DNA of 64,000 bases from Vitrella brassicaformis. Taxonomy: Eukaryota; Sar; Vitrellaceae. Every line of letters starts with the position of its first letter. Position 1 is the stretch's first letter. A program made the position numbers and the translations under genes. The stretch covers positions 1 through 64,000 of the forward strand of contig CDMY01000385.1 of NCBI GenBank assembly GCA_001179505.1. The letters are read 5' to 3'. The notes below the pieces were generated by a model that had not been told where the DNA came from, searched no databases, and worked only from the letters and a program-made list of their open reading frames with translations. Shown here one piece after another: positions 1 to 13,226 of the stretch.

Positions 1-148
1 TGTCCATGTATGGCATCATGAAGGGTGGTCAACACAGATCTCACTTCGGTGATGGCTGATAAGATCGTGTCTCCTCAGAATGCTTTCCTTGTCTTTCATT
101 GTCTTCTCCTCTCTCCACCCGTTACACAGCAATCTACCCTAGCTCACA

Positions 149-156
149 AGCTCGCA
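149..156 (+). promoter_or_regulatory. AGCTCGCA start-region motif
   Basis: The octamer AGCTCGCA lies 37 bp before ATG 193. The same octamer recurs ahead of several other genes in the window (see the entries near 3405, 8623, 16727, 24512 and 24563), suggesting a core promoter or initiator element. Role is inferred. Confidence 0.35.
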
Positions 157-192
157 GTGATTCGTCTTGCCAAGCTGGCAATCCTGACACCG

Positions 193-864
193 ATGACGAG
201 AGCAAATCTGACCGGAGAGGAGCTGACGGCTGAGCGCGCCGACATGCTTGTCGAGGCTCGTCTCGCTGCCCTCCATGCCGACTACGAGGCGACTCTGCGT
301 GCTGAGCAAGACCGCGCCACATCGCCAGCGGCCGACGGCTACGAGTGCCTCCTCGACAGCGAGCCGCACGTCAACCGTGGCCCGCTGATGGAGGATGAGG
401 AGGGCTTAAGCACCAGCGACCCGTGGCAAGACCAGGAGCAGTGGGGAGAGTTCGAGGGATCCCACGTGGCGTCGGAAGCGACCGCTACGGCTGACCCGAC
501 AGACGACTCGGAGAAGGAGTGGGCGACCTTCACAGACGGAGAGGACGACACTCACAATGGGGAGGGAGGAGAGGGCAAGGGCAAGAGAGAGGGGAAGGAG
601 AAGAAGCACCGCGGCACATCAGCTGGCCGGCCCACCTCGGCGAAGAGTGAGCGCCCCTCCCGGCCGCTGTCAGCTGATGAGATAGCTCTGATCAAGCAGA
701 CGATGCAGCGCATCCACCCGAGGCCCTCCACACGGGTGGTGTGCCAGCTGCCTGTCGATGACGAGGGCTTCCTGCGCTTCTGCTTCTCACGCCGCATGCA
801 GGGCGATGCCACTGGTGGGGCTGAACCTGCCGCCAAGAGGGAGGGGAAGGGGAAGAAGGGGTAG
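193..864 (+). CDS. Hypothetical acidic/basic low-complexity protein
   Basis: Single open frame of 223 residues from ATG 193 to TAG 862-864. I do not recognise the family. The first 55 residues look helical (LTGEELTAERADMLVEARLA). The middle is acidic with several Trp (DPWQDQEQWGEF), followed by a Gly/Glu/Lys-rich linker and a conserved-looking C-terminal segment around LSADEIALIKQTMQRIHPRP, ending in a Lys/Gly-rich tail. The frame stays open upstream to base 25, so an upstream exon is possible; a splice-acceptor-like CACAG lies at 125-129. I chose ATG 193 because it is the first ATG after the AGCTCGCA start-region motif at 149-156, matching the spacing seen at other genes here. It faces atpB tail to tail. 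Function unknown. Confidence 0.5.
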   Translation: MTRANLTGEELTAERADMLVEARLAALHADYEATLRAEQDRATSPAADGYECLLDSEPHVNRGPLMEDEEGLSTSDPWQDQEQWGEFEGSHVASEATATADPTDDSEKEWATFTDGEDDTHNGEGGEGKGKREGKEKKHRGTSAGRPTSAKSERPSRPLSADEIALIKQTMQRIHPRPSTRVVCQLPVDDEGFLRFCFSRRMQGDATGGAEPAAKREGKGKKG

Positions 865-1582
865 TGAGTGGTGGTGCTGTCGCGTTGTGAGAGTGGAGTG
901 TGTCATTTGATTTGCGGTGGTTGGTGACAGGACAGCACTGACGTGTTTGTTCTTCGTGACTTCGTTTGATGCAATGATGGATGCGACGTGACTCCAATGA
1001 AATGATGAATCGCACAACGGTTACGTCACACGCATCGCATCCAAGGAGGTCCGTCACGCACAGCCAAACACCCCTCTCAAAATCATGCTCAGGCCATGCC
1101 ATGCCATCACGTCACCAGTCAACAAGTCGTTTGTGCAGTAAGTACCATATATGAACGAATGGGACGACATGACATCGCACACACGAATGGAAGAAATGAG
1201 CAGGAGACCTGCCTGCCTGCCTGCCTGCCTGAGTGTGTCGGTCCCATCGCACACATCCCCAGAGCGTCATGTCATCGTCAAGTTGGCCAACGGAGCCAGG
1301 CCAGCCTCCCTTGTTTGTGTGGATTCATTAAAAGAGGAGGGAGGGAGGGAGGGATGAACCACAGAGAGTGAAAAGGAATGTGACCGAAAGAAACAAACCC
1401 CATCTCATCTCTCATACGGACGTGGCCGGAGGACTGACTCGACCTGACCCCACGCGCCCCCTTCTCCCTCAGCCAATCCAATCAACCAGGGCGGGCCAGA
1501 AACAATCTGCATCCCTCCCTGCCTCCCTGCCTCTCTCTCTCTCTTCTCTCTTGCACCCCATCCCCTTCCACATATCTCTCTC
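865..1582. other. Convergent intergenic spacer
   Basis: Spacer between the 3' ends of the 193-864 gene and atpB. It holds short GCCT/CTCT and GGGA simple repeats (for example CCTG copies near 1210-1230 and AGGG copies near 1335-1355). I see no credible exon, RNA gene or mobile element; short open frames here are low-complexity. Confidence 0.6.
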
Positions 1583-3376
<1,794 letters not shown>

Positions 3377-3404
3377 TCACAAGCAAAGCATCCAAAAGCT
3401 CTCA

Positions 3405-3412
3405 AGCTCGCA
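3405..3412 (+). promoter_or_regulatory. AGCTCGCA motif in a divergent promoter
   Basis: Octamer in the 184-bp spacer between atpB (ATG at 3373, minus) and the Pro/Ala-rich gene (ATG 3558, plus). It is 32 bp from the atpB ATG but in the opposite orientation, and 145 bp before ATG 3558. Confidence 0.35.
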
Positions 3413-3557
3413 ACTTGAAGGTCGATCGCACAAAGGGAGGTGCTGTTTTCGGCTATTGCGGTCCTTTGGAGGGACGGAGAAGCGATTGAAACAGCGGAGG
3501 AAAGAAAACTCAAAGGAATAGTCCAGAGCATCGCGAGCCGACTGGGTGGAGCTCTTG

Positions 3558-5330
3558 ATGGATTCGGGAGAGCTCAGCGGAGGTGCAGCAGGGCAGCAAC
3601 GCGGCGGCAACACGGCCGCGCAGATGACATATGCTTACGTGCTGCCGCAGAATGGCGGCATCGCGCCTCAGGCTCAGCCTGGCGGGCACACTGCCGCACC
3701 CTTGATGGATCCTTACGGGCACTACAGCGGATGGCAGGGGCAACAGCAGCCTGGTATATGGGATAAGCCACTGGTGTGGAGAAAACAAACGCCCCGCATG
3801 CAGAAAGCAAACATCACACATCACTGGTGGACTGCTGTGTGTGGATGGATGGATGTGCTCAGGTTCGTCGACGTCCACGATGGCCATGATGCAGCCCTAT
3901 TCTCTACACGGGGCGGCGGCGGCGGCGGCGGCTGCCGTGCCGATGAGTGGCCCATCGCCTGGGCCCCAGCTGCCCGTGTACCCCCCCGCACCACCCCGCC
4001 ACACTGACCAGGCTGCCTCTGCTGCTCAGAATGGCGCCTCCTACACCACCCAGCAGCTATGTGCGGCATACCCCTACGCCATGATCCCGCAAGCGGGCAG
4101 CAGCCACCCCCCACCCCCACACCCGCCCTTCAGGTCATCCTCAGACGCCAATGGATTCCGACACCCCATGTGGCCGCAACCCTGCTACCACCCCCATCCC
4201 TCGCCAGATGCGCAGACAGCCCAAGCAGTCCCTCCCCCGCCCGCTGCGGGTTCGTCACATCATCGCATCGATGGCTCGGGCAGAAAGAGGGACAGGCCGC
4301 ATGACGTTGACGAGGGAGAAGAAGCCAATGGCGACCTGTCTTTGATGGGCGAGCAGTTCTATCAAGCGATGGGTTATGGCAACGAGGAGATGACAGCCAA
4401 TTGCGCCAACGGCGATGGCCTGCTTGTGGTTCAAACGCGGCACGGCCCCGTGACGCTCGACCTTTACAGAGGCCTTCGTAACTCAGAGGCGTTTGGGGCT
4501 CCAGTCAGGGGGCCGAGGGTGGGTGAGAGGAGCACGGCCATCACCGACAATGACCACTCATCCGCCGACTGCCTGCTCGAACCCGCCACACCTCCCGAAC
4601 CGCCCATGGACCCACCACCACCACCAGCAGCGGCAGCAGCACACCCCCCTTCAGGACCACAGCCACTAGCCGAAATAGGAGGAGATGACATAGGGCCCAG
4701 CAGCCGAGTCGCGCTGAAGCCGCCGGTCAAGCGCGTCAAGTCGCACCAGTACGACGTGCAGAAGGAGAGAGGGCACCGCGCGGCGTATCGATGTTCCCAG
4801 GGGGCTGCCAGTCATGCGATGGGGCAGCGGGAGCAGCAGCTCCACCACCAGCCGGTGATGCGGATGATGACCAGCAGGAGGGAGGAAGGAGCCCCTCCCT
4901 CCCATATGAATGGCACTGGTGAGAGGGAGGGAGGGAGGGAGGGACGGGGGATGAAAGCGCCTTGTCCCTTATGTTGTCTTGTGTTGTCTTGTATTGTGTT
5001 GTGTTGTGCTGTGTGTGAGTGTCAGGTCCGGTGGCGATGTCTATCTTCCCGACGATGCCGCGGCTGGCAAGCACCACCCCTGACGAACAGTCACATCCTG
5101 CCGCCCTCCCCGCCCCCTCCACTGCTGCCAGTGCACTATATCAGCCTTTGCCGAACCAAATAGCAGCAGCAGCTAAAGACCTAGATGCACCACCCACGAT
5201 GGCTGAGGTGGCGAATGCCCTGTCGGGTGTGAGCAACGGGCGTCCAGTAGTGGCACTGGGAGGCCAGTCGTCATCAACCCCCCCAGGTGGGCGGGTTTCT
5301 GTCGGTGTGCCCATCCTGCACGACGAGTGA
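3558..5330 (+). CDS. Hypothetical Pro/Ala/Gln-rich protein
   Basis: Three exons, 3558-3753, 3863-4918 and 5026-5330, give 518 residues; both introns sit in Gly codons, phase 1. No family was recognised. The N-terminal 170 residues are low complexity (Gln, Gly, Ala, Pro, His), including an Ala run encoded by GGC repeats near 3911. A basic nuclear-localisation-like stretch GRKRDRPHD follows. A better-conserved-looking core near residues 250-310 reads GDLSLMGEQFYQAMGY and LLVVQTRHGPVTLDLYRGL. A second basic patch reads ALKPPVKRVKSHQYDV, and the C-terminus contains MAEVANALSGVSNGRPVVAL. The composition suggests a nuclear regulator or RNA-binding scaffold, but that is inference. ATG 3558 is the first ATG in frame. 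Confidence 0.7.
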
Positions 5331-5412
5331 CATGACAGAGCCATCCATCGTGGCTGGCTGGCGTAGATGGCCATGGGTTGAAGGCCATGAGTGAGGTGAG
5401 GTAGTGTGTGTG

Positions 5413-5443
<31 letters not shown>

Positions 5444-5779
5444 TGGTCGGGCCAGTGAGGCAGAGAGGCTAATTACGGCGAGTAAGCAGCACTCACTCAT
5501 TCACTCACTCACTCACTCGCGTGTGTGTGTCCCTCCTCAACCCCACAGTGTTTGGTTTGGTTGTGCATAGCAAGACATATAAGATGGCGCGGACTACTGT
5601 CCATGTCGTAATTCAACCATTTAGGGCCAGGTGGCGTGCGATGAGTGCGATCCGCGATCTCAAATCGGTGAAGAGGGACGCGCCAACGAAGAGAGCGTAG
5701 ATCTGGACAGCATACATCTCGCTCATCTCATTGCAGGCCTCCAAGGACAGATCGGTCCTTTCCTTAACTGCCATCAGCC
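5331..5779. other. Tandem intergenic spacer with TG and CACT tracts
   Basis: Between two plus-strand genes. It contains (TG)n tracts at about 5405-5445, CACT repeats at about 5490-5520, and no coding segment I can support. The last 150 bp should hold the promoter of the next gene, but no AGCTCGCA copy is present. Confidence 0.5.
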
Positions 5780-8388
5780 ATGAAAGGTCCTTGGAGGCCA
5801 TCATGGTGCTTCCCGCTGCTGGTGTCGCTGTTCATGGACATCAGGACGCTGCACGCCCTCTCCCCTCCCTCGCTTGCCTTCAAGGTACGGCCGAGGGACA
5901 GCCAGACGGCCAGGCAGACGGAGCGTTCTGCACAGATCTGTGGAAGGAAGCCATTCATCCCCTCACTTGTTTGATGTCCATGTGTTGTGTGCAGGGTGGC
6001 TTCCGAGGCTCCAAACAACCGATTGTATGCCACACACCGGACAGCCAAACGAGCCAGCCTGTGATAGACAGTCCACCCAACGGAACGCACCCCCCTTATG
6101 TCTGTCGTCTGTTTGTCTATCTATCCCCAGGAGCTCTTGTCGTCCACTGGCAAGGCGGCGAGTGAGCGGGAGATCACTCAGTTCCTGGGCGAGCTCGCCC
6201 GTCAGGACACCAAGGAGGGCAACCTGCCTGTCATCGCCGCCATCGGGCCGGGAGGGCGGCGGAAACGCGCCTTCCTCAACCAGCTGTGTGGGTCGGACCT
6301 CGACGCCTCTAAGTTCCTACCAACCGCACCAAGTGAGTGAGATAGATGACAACACGACAGCACACAACACACTGGCCAGCCCAGCCATGCTCGGGTCCTT
6401 AACCTTGCTGAATGAAGGTGCGTCGCTGTCCGGCGCTCCGGAGATCGGCAATACCGCGGTGGTGCTGGATGTGTCGACGTTGGCCAGCCTGCCGGCCGAC
6501 ACGGACGAGGAGGACAAGCTGACGACGGGGCAGATGATGGCGCTGGCGTGTCCTCTGTGGGGCGTGTGTGTGCTGCCCGTATGGCAGAGCGAGGTGGTGG
6601 ATGGCGGGGGGCTGCCGTCGTCCGTGTCGTCGCTGCTGCTCAAGGTGGTCAGGGAGGAGGTCCGCGGCAGGAGAGGTGCTGGTGGTGGCGGCAGGTCAGA
6701 GGGGAGGAAGGCAGGCCCACTGAAGATCATATTCGCCGTGCAGGTAAGTCAGTCGGACACAAAGCCCTAACATGCATCACATTCGTGACCTGACATGGGT
6801 GTTGTGGGTTTGTCGACTGACTGACAGGGTGGCGACGGCACGCTGTCGTCCAGTGACGCCACCAAGGCTTTCACCAAGGGCATGAGCGACCTCTTCTCCG
6901 CTCTCGAGAAGCCTCCAGGCCTCCAGGGCGGCATGGCAGGCCTCGTCGACGTCACGGCTGTCGTCCTGCCGTCGTCCAAGTATCGCCCGCAGGAGTACCA
7001 GAAGGCCCTGGTGGAGCTGCGGCAGGTGGTCAAGGGTGCGGCGGACAAGGCCAAGAGCAGCCGCGGCGTGAGGGGGTCGCAGCTTCCGGGGACCGTGGGT
7101 GGCATGTGGGCGGCAGTGAGGGAGCGACTTGACGTTTCCACCGACAGCCCCTCTGTGGCAGTGCTCGCGGCATCGGCACACGCCACCAGCACGGCCGACC
7201 TGCTCATGGACGCTGCTAAGGTGCGAGGGTGTGCCTACTTTTATACCACGTTGGGAAGAATTGGATGTGGTGTGTTTGATCGGATCAATCAGGTGACATT
7301 GAGCCAGTGGAAGCGGCGTGTGGACCGCGGGACGGTGACGGATGACTTCGGCCACCGGGCGCACACCCTCATCACATCCACACTTGACCAATACGACCGG
7401 AACACACAGATGGACGGGGTACGGTAAATGCTTTATGCAAACCAAGTGGATGGATGGCCATGACGAGAATGCAATCCATACGCACGCTTCGCTTCACGAC
7501 TGACTGACTCCTGCCTTTACCATGGATGGACTTGACTTGTTTGTCCGTGCAGCTGAGTTCAATGCGTCAGCGGAGACGCGACGAGATCCGATCGACACTC
7601 GAGGCCGACGTCAGGGACCTCTTCAACAGGCAGCTGGCACTGCTGCAGCGGCGGTCTTTGAAGGACCTGCGCGAGAAGCTCGTGGCGGCACTCACCCCGC
7701 AGGGCAGCGTCGAGGCCAACCAAGAGGCCGCCGCACTCAGACAGGTCAGTGCAGTCAGTACACCACCACCTACCCAACATGAGTTGATGGCTGCGATGCG
7801 ATGCGATGCAGGTAGAGTTCACCTTTGACGAGTCGTCGAGCGATCTGCTGGTCAGCTGCATGGCCGACGAGCTCAAACCCGCCATCGACGAGGCCAAGAA
7901 GACCCTCATGGACCGCCTACGGGCCTACGCGGGCAAGTTCCCCGAGAGCAACGAAGCCAAGGTGCAGGCCAGGCTGCGAATGGAGGAGCGAATGCGGCCC
8001 CAGCAGCAGCAGCAGCGGGCGGGCGGCAAGAAGGCCAAGAGGGAGAGGGCCTTCGGCATGCGCCTGGCGCTGGCCAGCATGGTCAGGCAGGACGGCAACG
8101 GCAACCTACAGGGATTCGCCTCGTACGACGCCGGACCATTCTCCATGATCATGGGGTGCGTGGGCCACAGAACGCACAGGCAGCTGGGGGATATGAGATG
8201 TCTGACTGTCTGTCCGACCGACTTTGTGTCTGTCTGTCTGCTTGTGTGTGTGTGTGTGTGTGTGTTTGGTGTGTGTGGTGTGTGTCAGATATGCGAATGA
8301 CCGGGACACGCCCGAGGCGATGCAGAACGGCGAAAAGCCGCCATTCCTCAGACTGCAGCCAAAGATACACCTGGACATCGACCTGTGA
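5780..8388 (+). CDS. Secreted, divergent RHD3/Sey1/GBP-like GTPase-fold protein
   Basis: Nine exons, 5780-5884, 5995-6024, 6131-6332, 6418-6743, 6828-7220, 7293-7418, 7553-7744, 7812-8155 and 8289-8388, give 605 residues. A signal peptide is likely (basic start, then CFPLLVSLFMDIRTL). Residues 46-115 end in VIAAIGPGGRRKRAFLNQL, where atlastin/GBP/Sey1 proteins have the P-loop GxxxxGKS; here it reads GPGGRRKR (84-91), so the invariant Gly and Ser/Thr are gone. Later segments fit the same fold: TAVVLDVSTLASL where the LLDTEG strand lies, QMMALACPLWGVCVLPV for the 'ALA-LLSS' helix, and LKIIFAVQGGDG in place of the RD nucleotide-specificity strand. The C-terminal half is helical and charged, without the usual hairpin membrane anchor, and ends HLDIDL. 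Exon 2 is only 30 nt. Family assignment is moderate; loss of nucleotide binding is inferred. Confidence 0.55.
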
Positions 8389-8622
8389 GAGGGGTGCCGT
8401 GCCACGGGGGGGAAACACACACCACACGAGAGATGCGATGCATGGTGCAGTAGAGTACGTCGGTGCAAGATGTGATTGATGGGCAAGATGGACGGTTTTT
8501 GTCGTGGCTGGCGTTGCGTGGTCTGCGAATGCAGTCGCTGAGCAGCTGCTTGTGTATGTTTAAATTTTTGATTTACTCACACGCATGAATCGGTTCGCGA
8601 TCCATCCCACCTTCAAGTTCTC

Positions 8623-8630
8623 AGCTCGCA
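8623..8630 (+). promoter_or_regulatory. AGCTCGCA start-region motif
   Basis: Octamer 47 bp ahead of the TerC-family ATG at 8677, same strand, in the 288-bp spacer after the GTPase-like gene. Confidence 0.4.
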
Positions 8631-8676
8631 TTTTGTCCTTCTGCTCGTCCATCCTTCCTTGCGAAAGACCAGGGAA

Positions 8677-10707
8677 ATGCACTTGGACTGGTCAGGCCAG
8701 GTCGGAGGCTGGCTGCTGCTGCTTGCAGCAGTCATCGTCGCTCTCTCGTTTGACTTGTGGAGCATTCGGCGCCCGCAACAACAGGGCGGGCTGAGCATCG
8801 TCCAGGCCTGCCGCCTGTCTGTGTTTTGGATTGTGTGTGGGCTGGCGTTCGGTGCGTCCGTCTGTGTCATCAACGGGGTGGAGGCCGCCACATACTGGTC
8901 AGCTCATCCCGTGTGCTGTGCTGTGCCGTCGACAATACATATAACGGGCTTTCTGTGTGCTGTCTGTGCTTGCACTGCACTGGCTGCAGGGTTGATGGTT
9001 ATCTGCTCGAATACATGCTCAGGTGGGTGAGGGGATGCATAGCAGTGAGTTAGTGTGAGTGACACACAGAGAAGGAAAGGAGTTAAAGGACGGGACGGAG
9101 GCACATGCACATGCACATGCACATGCACATGCACATGCACATGCACATTTGTTTGTTTGTTTCTTCTCTGGCGGCTTGGCTTGGCTTGCGTGTCTGCCCT
9201 CTGTCTGTGTGGCTCTGTGTCTGTCTGTGTCACCAGTCTAGACAATCTGTTTATTTTCCACCTGGTGTTCGAGACTTACCACACACCCGATGCCCTCAGG
9301 AGGAAAGCCCTCTTCTACGGTGACTGACTGACCGACTTCCCGCACAGACAGACAGACAGACGAGGTGGCATGGCCTGGCCTGCCTGGACAGACAGTGACG
9401 AACGTCTGTGCCTTCCTGCCTTCCTGCCTGCCTCTCTGTGTGTGAGTAGGTGTGGCTGGAGCAGTGCTGTTCCGCCTTATCCTGTTCGCCCTGTAGGCGT
9501 TGAGTGGTGCATGTCTGGAATATGCATACCAGTCAGTACGCCCCTTGTGTGTGTGTGTGTGTGTGTGTGCAGAGCTGAGTATTTCATGCACCTGATGTTT
9601 ATCGCGCACCTGGTCTTCGGCGCATTCCTGTAAGTCAGTTAAGTCAGCCGAAAGGAGAATCCCTCCCTCCCTCCATGAGGCTTCCTTCCTGTTCGTTCTG
9701 TTTGTGTGTGGCGTGTCGTGTCGTGGCGTCTGTCCTGTCTGTCGGTGTGTGAGAGCAGCGTGTATAGCGGCGTCAAGACGGCTCTCCCCGGCAACGCTGA
9801 CGACCCCGACCCCTCGCAAAACGCATGTGTCAGATTCATCACCCGATATGTCCCAGGTGAGCAGGGTGGGCAGGGTGGGTCGGCCACTAAGTGAACGAAC
9901 CAGGCAGGACAGACACAGACATGTCAGTCAGTTGTCGTGCCTGCCTGCCTGTCTGCCTGCCTGCATGGATGCAGTGACTCCATCGTATGACGACAGCGGT
10001 GCCTTCTTCGTGCTCACGTCATCCTCAGCCACACAAGAAGAGGACGACAGCAGCGCCATACACCACAGACTCGATGACGCTGGTGCCCTGCACCCACCGC
10101 ATCCCAATCCCCCTTCACATATGCTCTCCGACACAACCACAACTACTGTCACCGCACCAGCCACACCACCACAAGAGCCACCATTACACGAAGCAGCCGA
10201 CAACAACCCAGCACCGAGACGGCGTGGCAGCGGTGCATCCGACGGCCCCCAGCTGACTGAGTACGAGCCACTGGACGCGACGATGGCCACAACGACGGAC
10301 GGGTCGCCGTCGACGAGCGCGTCGACGCAGCCTGGTGGGCAGGGACACAGGCAAGGAGGTGGGGGGGTGAAGATGGTGGGTGGCGTGAGGGAAGATGGTG
10401 ACGGTGGGGGGGTCGGAGAGGGGCTTCTGCTGTCGAGGGAACGAAGGAGGTGGAAGGTGAGACACCGACAAAGACAGACACCGACACGGAGGGAGGAAGG
10501 CGCGTGTCTTAATTGTCGATCTGTCTGTGCTCTCTCTTTTTGTATGCATGTCATGCGGCCTGTCCAGGCCACTCTCCTCTTTGTGGTTGTGGTCTGCATG
10601 GTGGGTGAGCACAGCATATGTGGAGGAGACACATTAATTGCACTCAGGGGCGTACAGTACAGTTGGCTGGCTGCTGGATCGCATCGTTCGAACTATGCTC
10701 CCTCTCT

Positions 10708-10738
<31 letters not shown>

Positions 10739-11594
10739 CATTGTAAACAGGAGTGTGTGGATCTTGTGTTTGCTGTGGATTCGGTCTCTGCGAAAAGCGC
10801 GCAGACGGCCGACCTCTTCATTGCCTATTCTTCCACGGTAAGCAGCCAACACACAACATGCACCACACAAGACAAGACAACACAACCAGCACAAAGCGTC
10901 CACACACACAGAACCTTCCTCCCGTGTGTGTGTGTGTGTGCGTATGGGTAATTCCTCCTCGTTAGGTGTTCGCCATGTTTGGCCTGCGGTCATTGTTCTT
11001 TCTGCTCGAGGCCGTCATGAAGTGAGTGAGCGACTCGATCTGATGTGATGCATGGCTTCGACCGAGCCCACCCAACGATGCGTGCGCGCGCGTGTATGTG
11101 TGTGTGTGTGTGTGCAGGTACTTCTCCCTCCTTCGGTACGGCTTGGCGGTGATATTGGTGTACATCGGCGGGAAGCTCATCATACAAGAGTGGATTGCAT
11201 GGCCCGAGTACGTCACCTCTATCGTCCTGGTGCGCATTGCATTGCAGGGGGACCGACACACACTCACACACAACAGACAGACAAAACAGACCGATTCGTG
11301 CCTTGTGTGTGTGTGTGTGTGTGTGTGGTCTGGTCTGGTCTGCAGACAGCCGTGCTGGCGCTGTCTATAGTGGCGTCAGCTGTCAGTGACGCCCTTCGTC
11401 GCAGGGGGACACCCCACCAGCAGCAGCAGCAGCAGCAGGCGCAGCAGAGGGGTCAGTTCACGCGGCTGCCCGACCCCCAAGCGCACGAGATCGAGATGCA
11501 GCCCATCAGGCCGCTTGCCAAGGAGGGTTTCGCAGCACCAGCTGCTCATGAGGTGGATGTGGAGGCTGGGGTCGGTGTGGCGCGGGGGAGCTAG
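8677..11594 (+). CDS. TerC-family integral membrane protein
   Basis: Twelve exons, 8677-8897, 8990-9022, 9237-9319, 9450-9492, 9573-9629, 9759-9856, 9975-10456, 10568-10600, 10751-10837, 10966-11021, 11118-11229 and 11346-11594, give 517 residues. The TerC family (Alx/TerC; thylakoid TERC in plants) comprises multi-pass proteins linked to metal ion homeostasis and membrane protein insertion. Diagnostic segments are LSLDNLFIF, the ALFYGVAGAVLFRLILF helix, DLVFAVDSVSA (354-364) with family Asp residues, FAMFGLRSLFFLLEAVM and YGLAVILVYIGGKLI. Exon 7 inserts about 160 residues of Ser/Thr/Asp-rich, then Gly/Arg-rich, sequence in a loop just before the second Asp motif. The C-terminal 60 residues are a Gln-rich soluble tail. 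No clear plastid presequence; residues 11-28 form the first membrane segment. Four exons are 57 nt or shorter. Confidence 0.9.
9101..9148. repeat. (GCACAT)8 microsatellite
   Basis: Eight perfect copies of the hexamer GCACAT within the second intron of the TerC-family gene. It is an alternating purine-pyrimidine tract, so Z-DNA-prone. Confidence 0.9.
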
Positions 11595-12411
11595 CTAGCT
11601 ACACACACGTGTGTGTGTGTGTGTGTGTGTGTGTGGTTTGGTAGTAAGGTGGCGTGTGTGTATGTGCATACGTCTTTGTATGTGTTGTGTTGTGTATAGA
11701 TGTCAGTCAGTACTGGCCAGCTGGTGCTTACAAATATATGTGTAGAGCGAGTGATTTTCGCCCAGCGTCCAGACGAGCGAAAGCATCAGCACGAAGGCAA
11801 GGCACAAACTCACCCACCACAATCGACCTTGTCAATTCACTTCCTCTGTGTCCGACATGAATGCAATGAGGTCTTCTCCCTCTAACTATGACGGACGGAT
11901 GAAAAGGGAGAGGGAAAGAAAGGCAGTGACCGCACCAGCCCTACGACCCCTCAAACCGCCAATCCACCCATGGATGCACACCCACTGCACTCCCGGTGGA
12001 AAAAGCAAACATGCATGTCCCCTCCCTCCTCCGCACATACATACTTATGTGAATGCGGAGACACAGGGCAGATGAATGAACGATGAAGATAACCAAAACC
12101 CAGTGTGGTGCGATGTGGTGTGCCGCACTACACACGGCAAATGAATGACTGTGTGGCTCTCTCTCGCTCTCTCTCGCAGCATGAATGGAATGCATCAAAT
12201 GCAACTAACCCAACCCCACGAATGAATGAATGGCACAGCGGAGGGCGGGCGGGCTTCCTTCGCCCTCCGCCTTAATTGAATCAGAACATGCAGCCGAACA
12301 CAACCAACACACGTGAGTGACAAACTTTCTCAGGAACTAACTAACTAGCTAGCTAACTAACTAACTAAGTCGTAAGTCAGGTATGCATTGCCTGGCTCGT
12401 CGATCGGTTGA
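11595..12411. other. Convergent intergenic spacer
   Basis: Between the 3' ends of the TerC-family gene and the small secreted-protein gene. It holds a (TG)n tract at about 11607-11635 and a palindromic (CTAA)n/(CTAG)n cluster at about 12333-12368. I found no exon with splice signals. Confidence 0.5.
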
Positions 12412-13226
12412 TCAGGGTCTCAGGAGGTTGCGCCCTGGGCCATTCTCGTCAAGAGGGATGCGCCTGGGCGCGACGCCACGGATGGCCTCCTCCTCGACTT
12501 CGCCGCTCTCGATGGCCGTCTCGTTGCCGCGACGACGCTCACGGCATGTCAGTGTGACCTTTTCACGACTGAAGGAGCGACCATCGAGGTCCTGGAACAC
12601 ACACACACACCCGCACAGTTGCATCTCAAAGAGAGAGAGATCTGCCCCTCTCTCTCTCTCTCTCTCTCTCCACTTACTTGTCCTTTACACGAGAAAGAGT
12701 GTTCACCGTCCCACTGGTAGTCGAATTCCTTGCCCTTAGCGTAGTACAAGAAGCTGTCGCCGTCATCGATTTCGATAGCGTCGTCATGGGTATCCCTGCA
12801 GACACACATATACCCACATAGCATTCGTGTTCACGTCTGTCTGTTGCATGCGACACACACCGTACGAGCGGTGGGCACCTCTACGTGTCACCTCACTTCA
12901 GATAATAGCAGGTGTCAAAGGGGACCTCGTACCTGTAATGAAGACCACACACACACACAGAGACGATCGAGCGTTACGGTCAACGGTGCAGCTAACTTCT
13001 CGAGCTCACGAGTCACTCACGACCTCGTATAGGCGTAGTTACGTACGTACCAACAGTAGGAGATGGGCAAGGCCTGGCCCGATTTTGTGACTTTGACAGC
13101 GACGTGGATGGGACCCTTGCTGCAGTGGTTGCAGAATGTGATCTTGTGGGCCGCCGATGCCTCGAGCAACGCAAATGAGCTCACAAGAAGAGCAGCCAGG
13201 GCCGCAGCAACATACCAGCGGGCCAT
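12412..13226 (-). CDS. Small secreted Cys-containing protein, DUF1036-like
   Basis: Four exons, 13226-13051, 12932-12897, 12795-12678 and 12591-12412, give 169 residues. A clear signal peptide (ARWYVAAALAALLVSSFALL, then EASA) precedes a mature domain starting HKITFCNHCSKGPIHVAVKV. Later landmarks are the CWYEVPFDTCYYL strand, SFLYYAKGKEFDYQWDG, HSFSCKG and EKVTLTC. The order FCN...hVAv...W...C...YYA...W.G...sC is the pattern I associate with DUF1036, a small secreted beta domain known mainly from bacteria; this match is from memory and not checked. The C-terminal 45 residues are charged and probably disordered. Three of the four exons begin inside codons, with matching phases. Exported or secretory-pathway location is inferred from the signal. 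Confidence 0.7.

Noticed and set aside
9101-9148. CRISPR-like array
   Set aside because: Short direct hexamers without spacers; a microsatellite in an intron of a eukaryotic gene.
9704-10951. 415-codon plus-strand open frame in the TerC gene
   Set aside because: Only the part at 9975-10456 is a real exon; the rest is intron reading through TG repeats, and splicing gives the correct TerC motifs.
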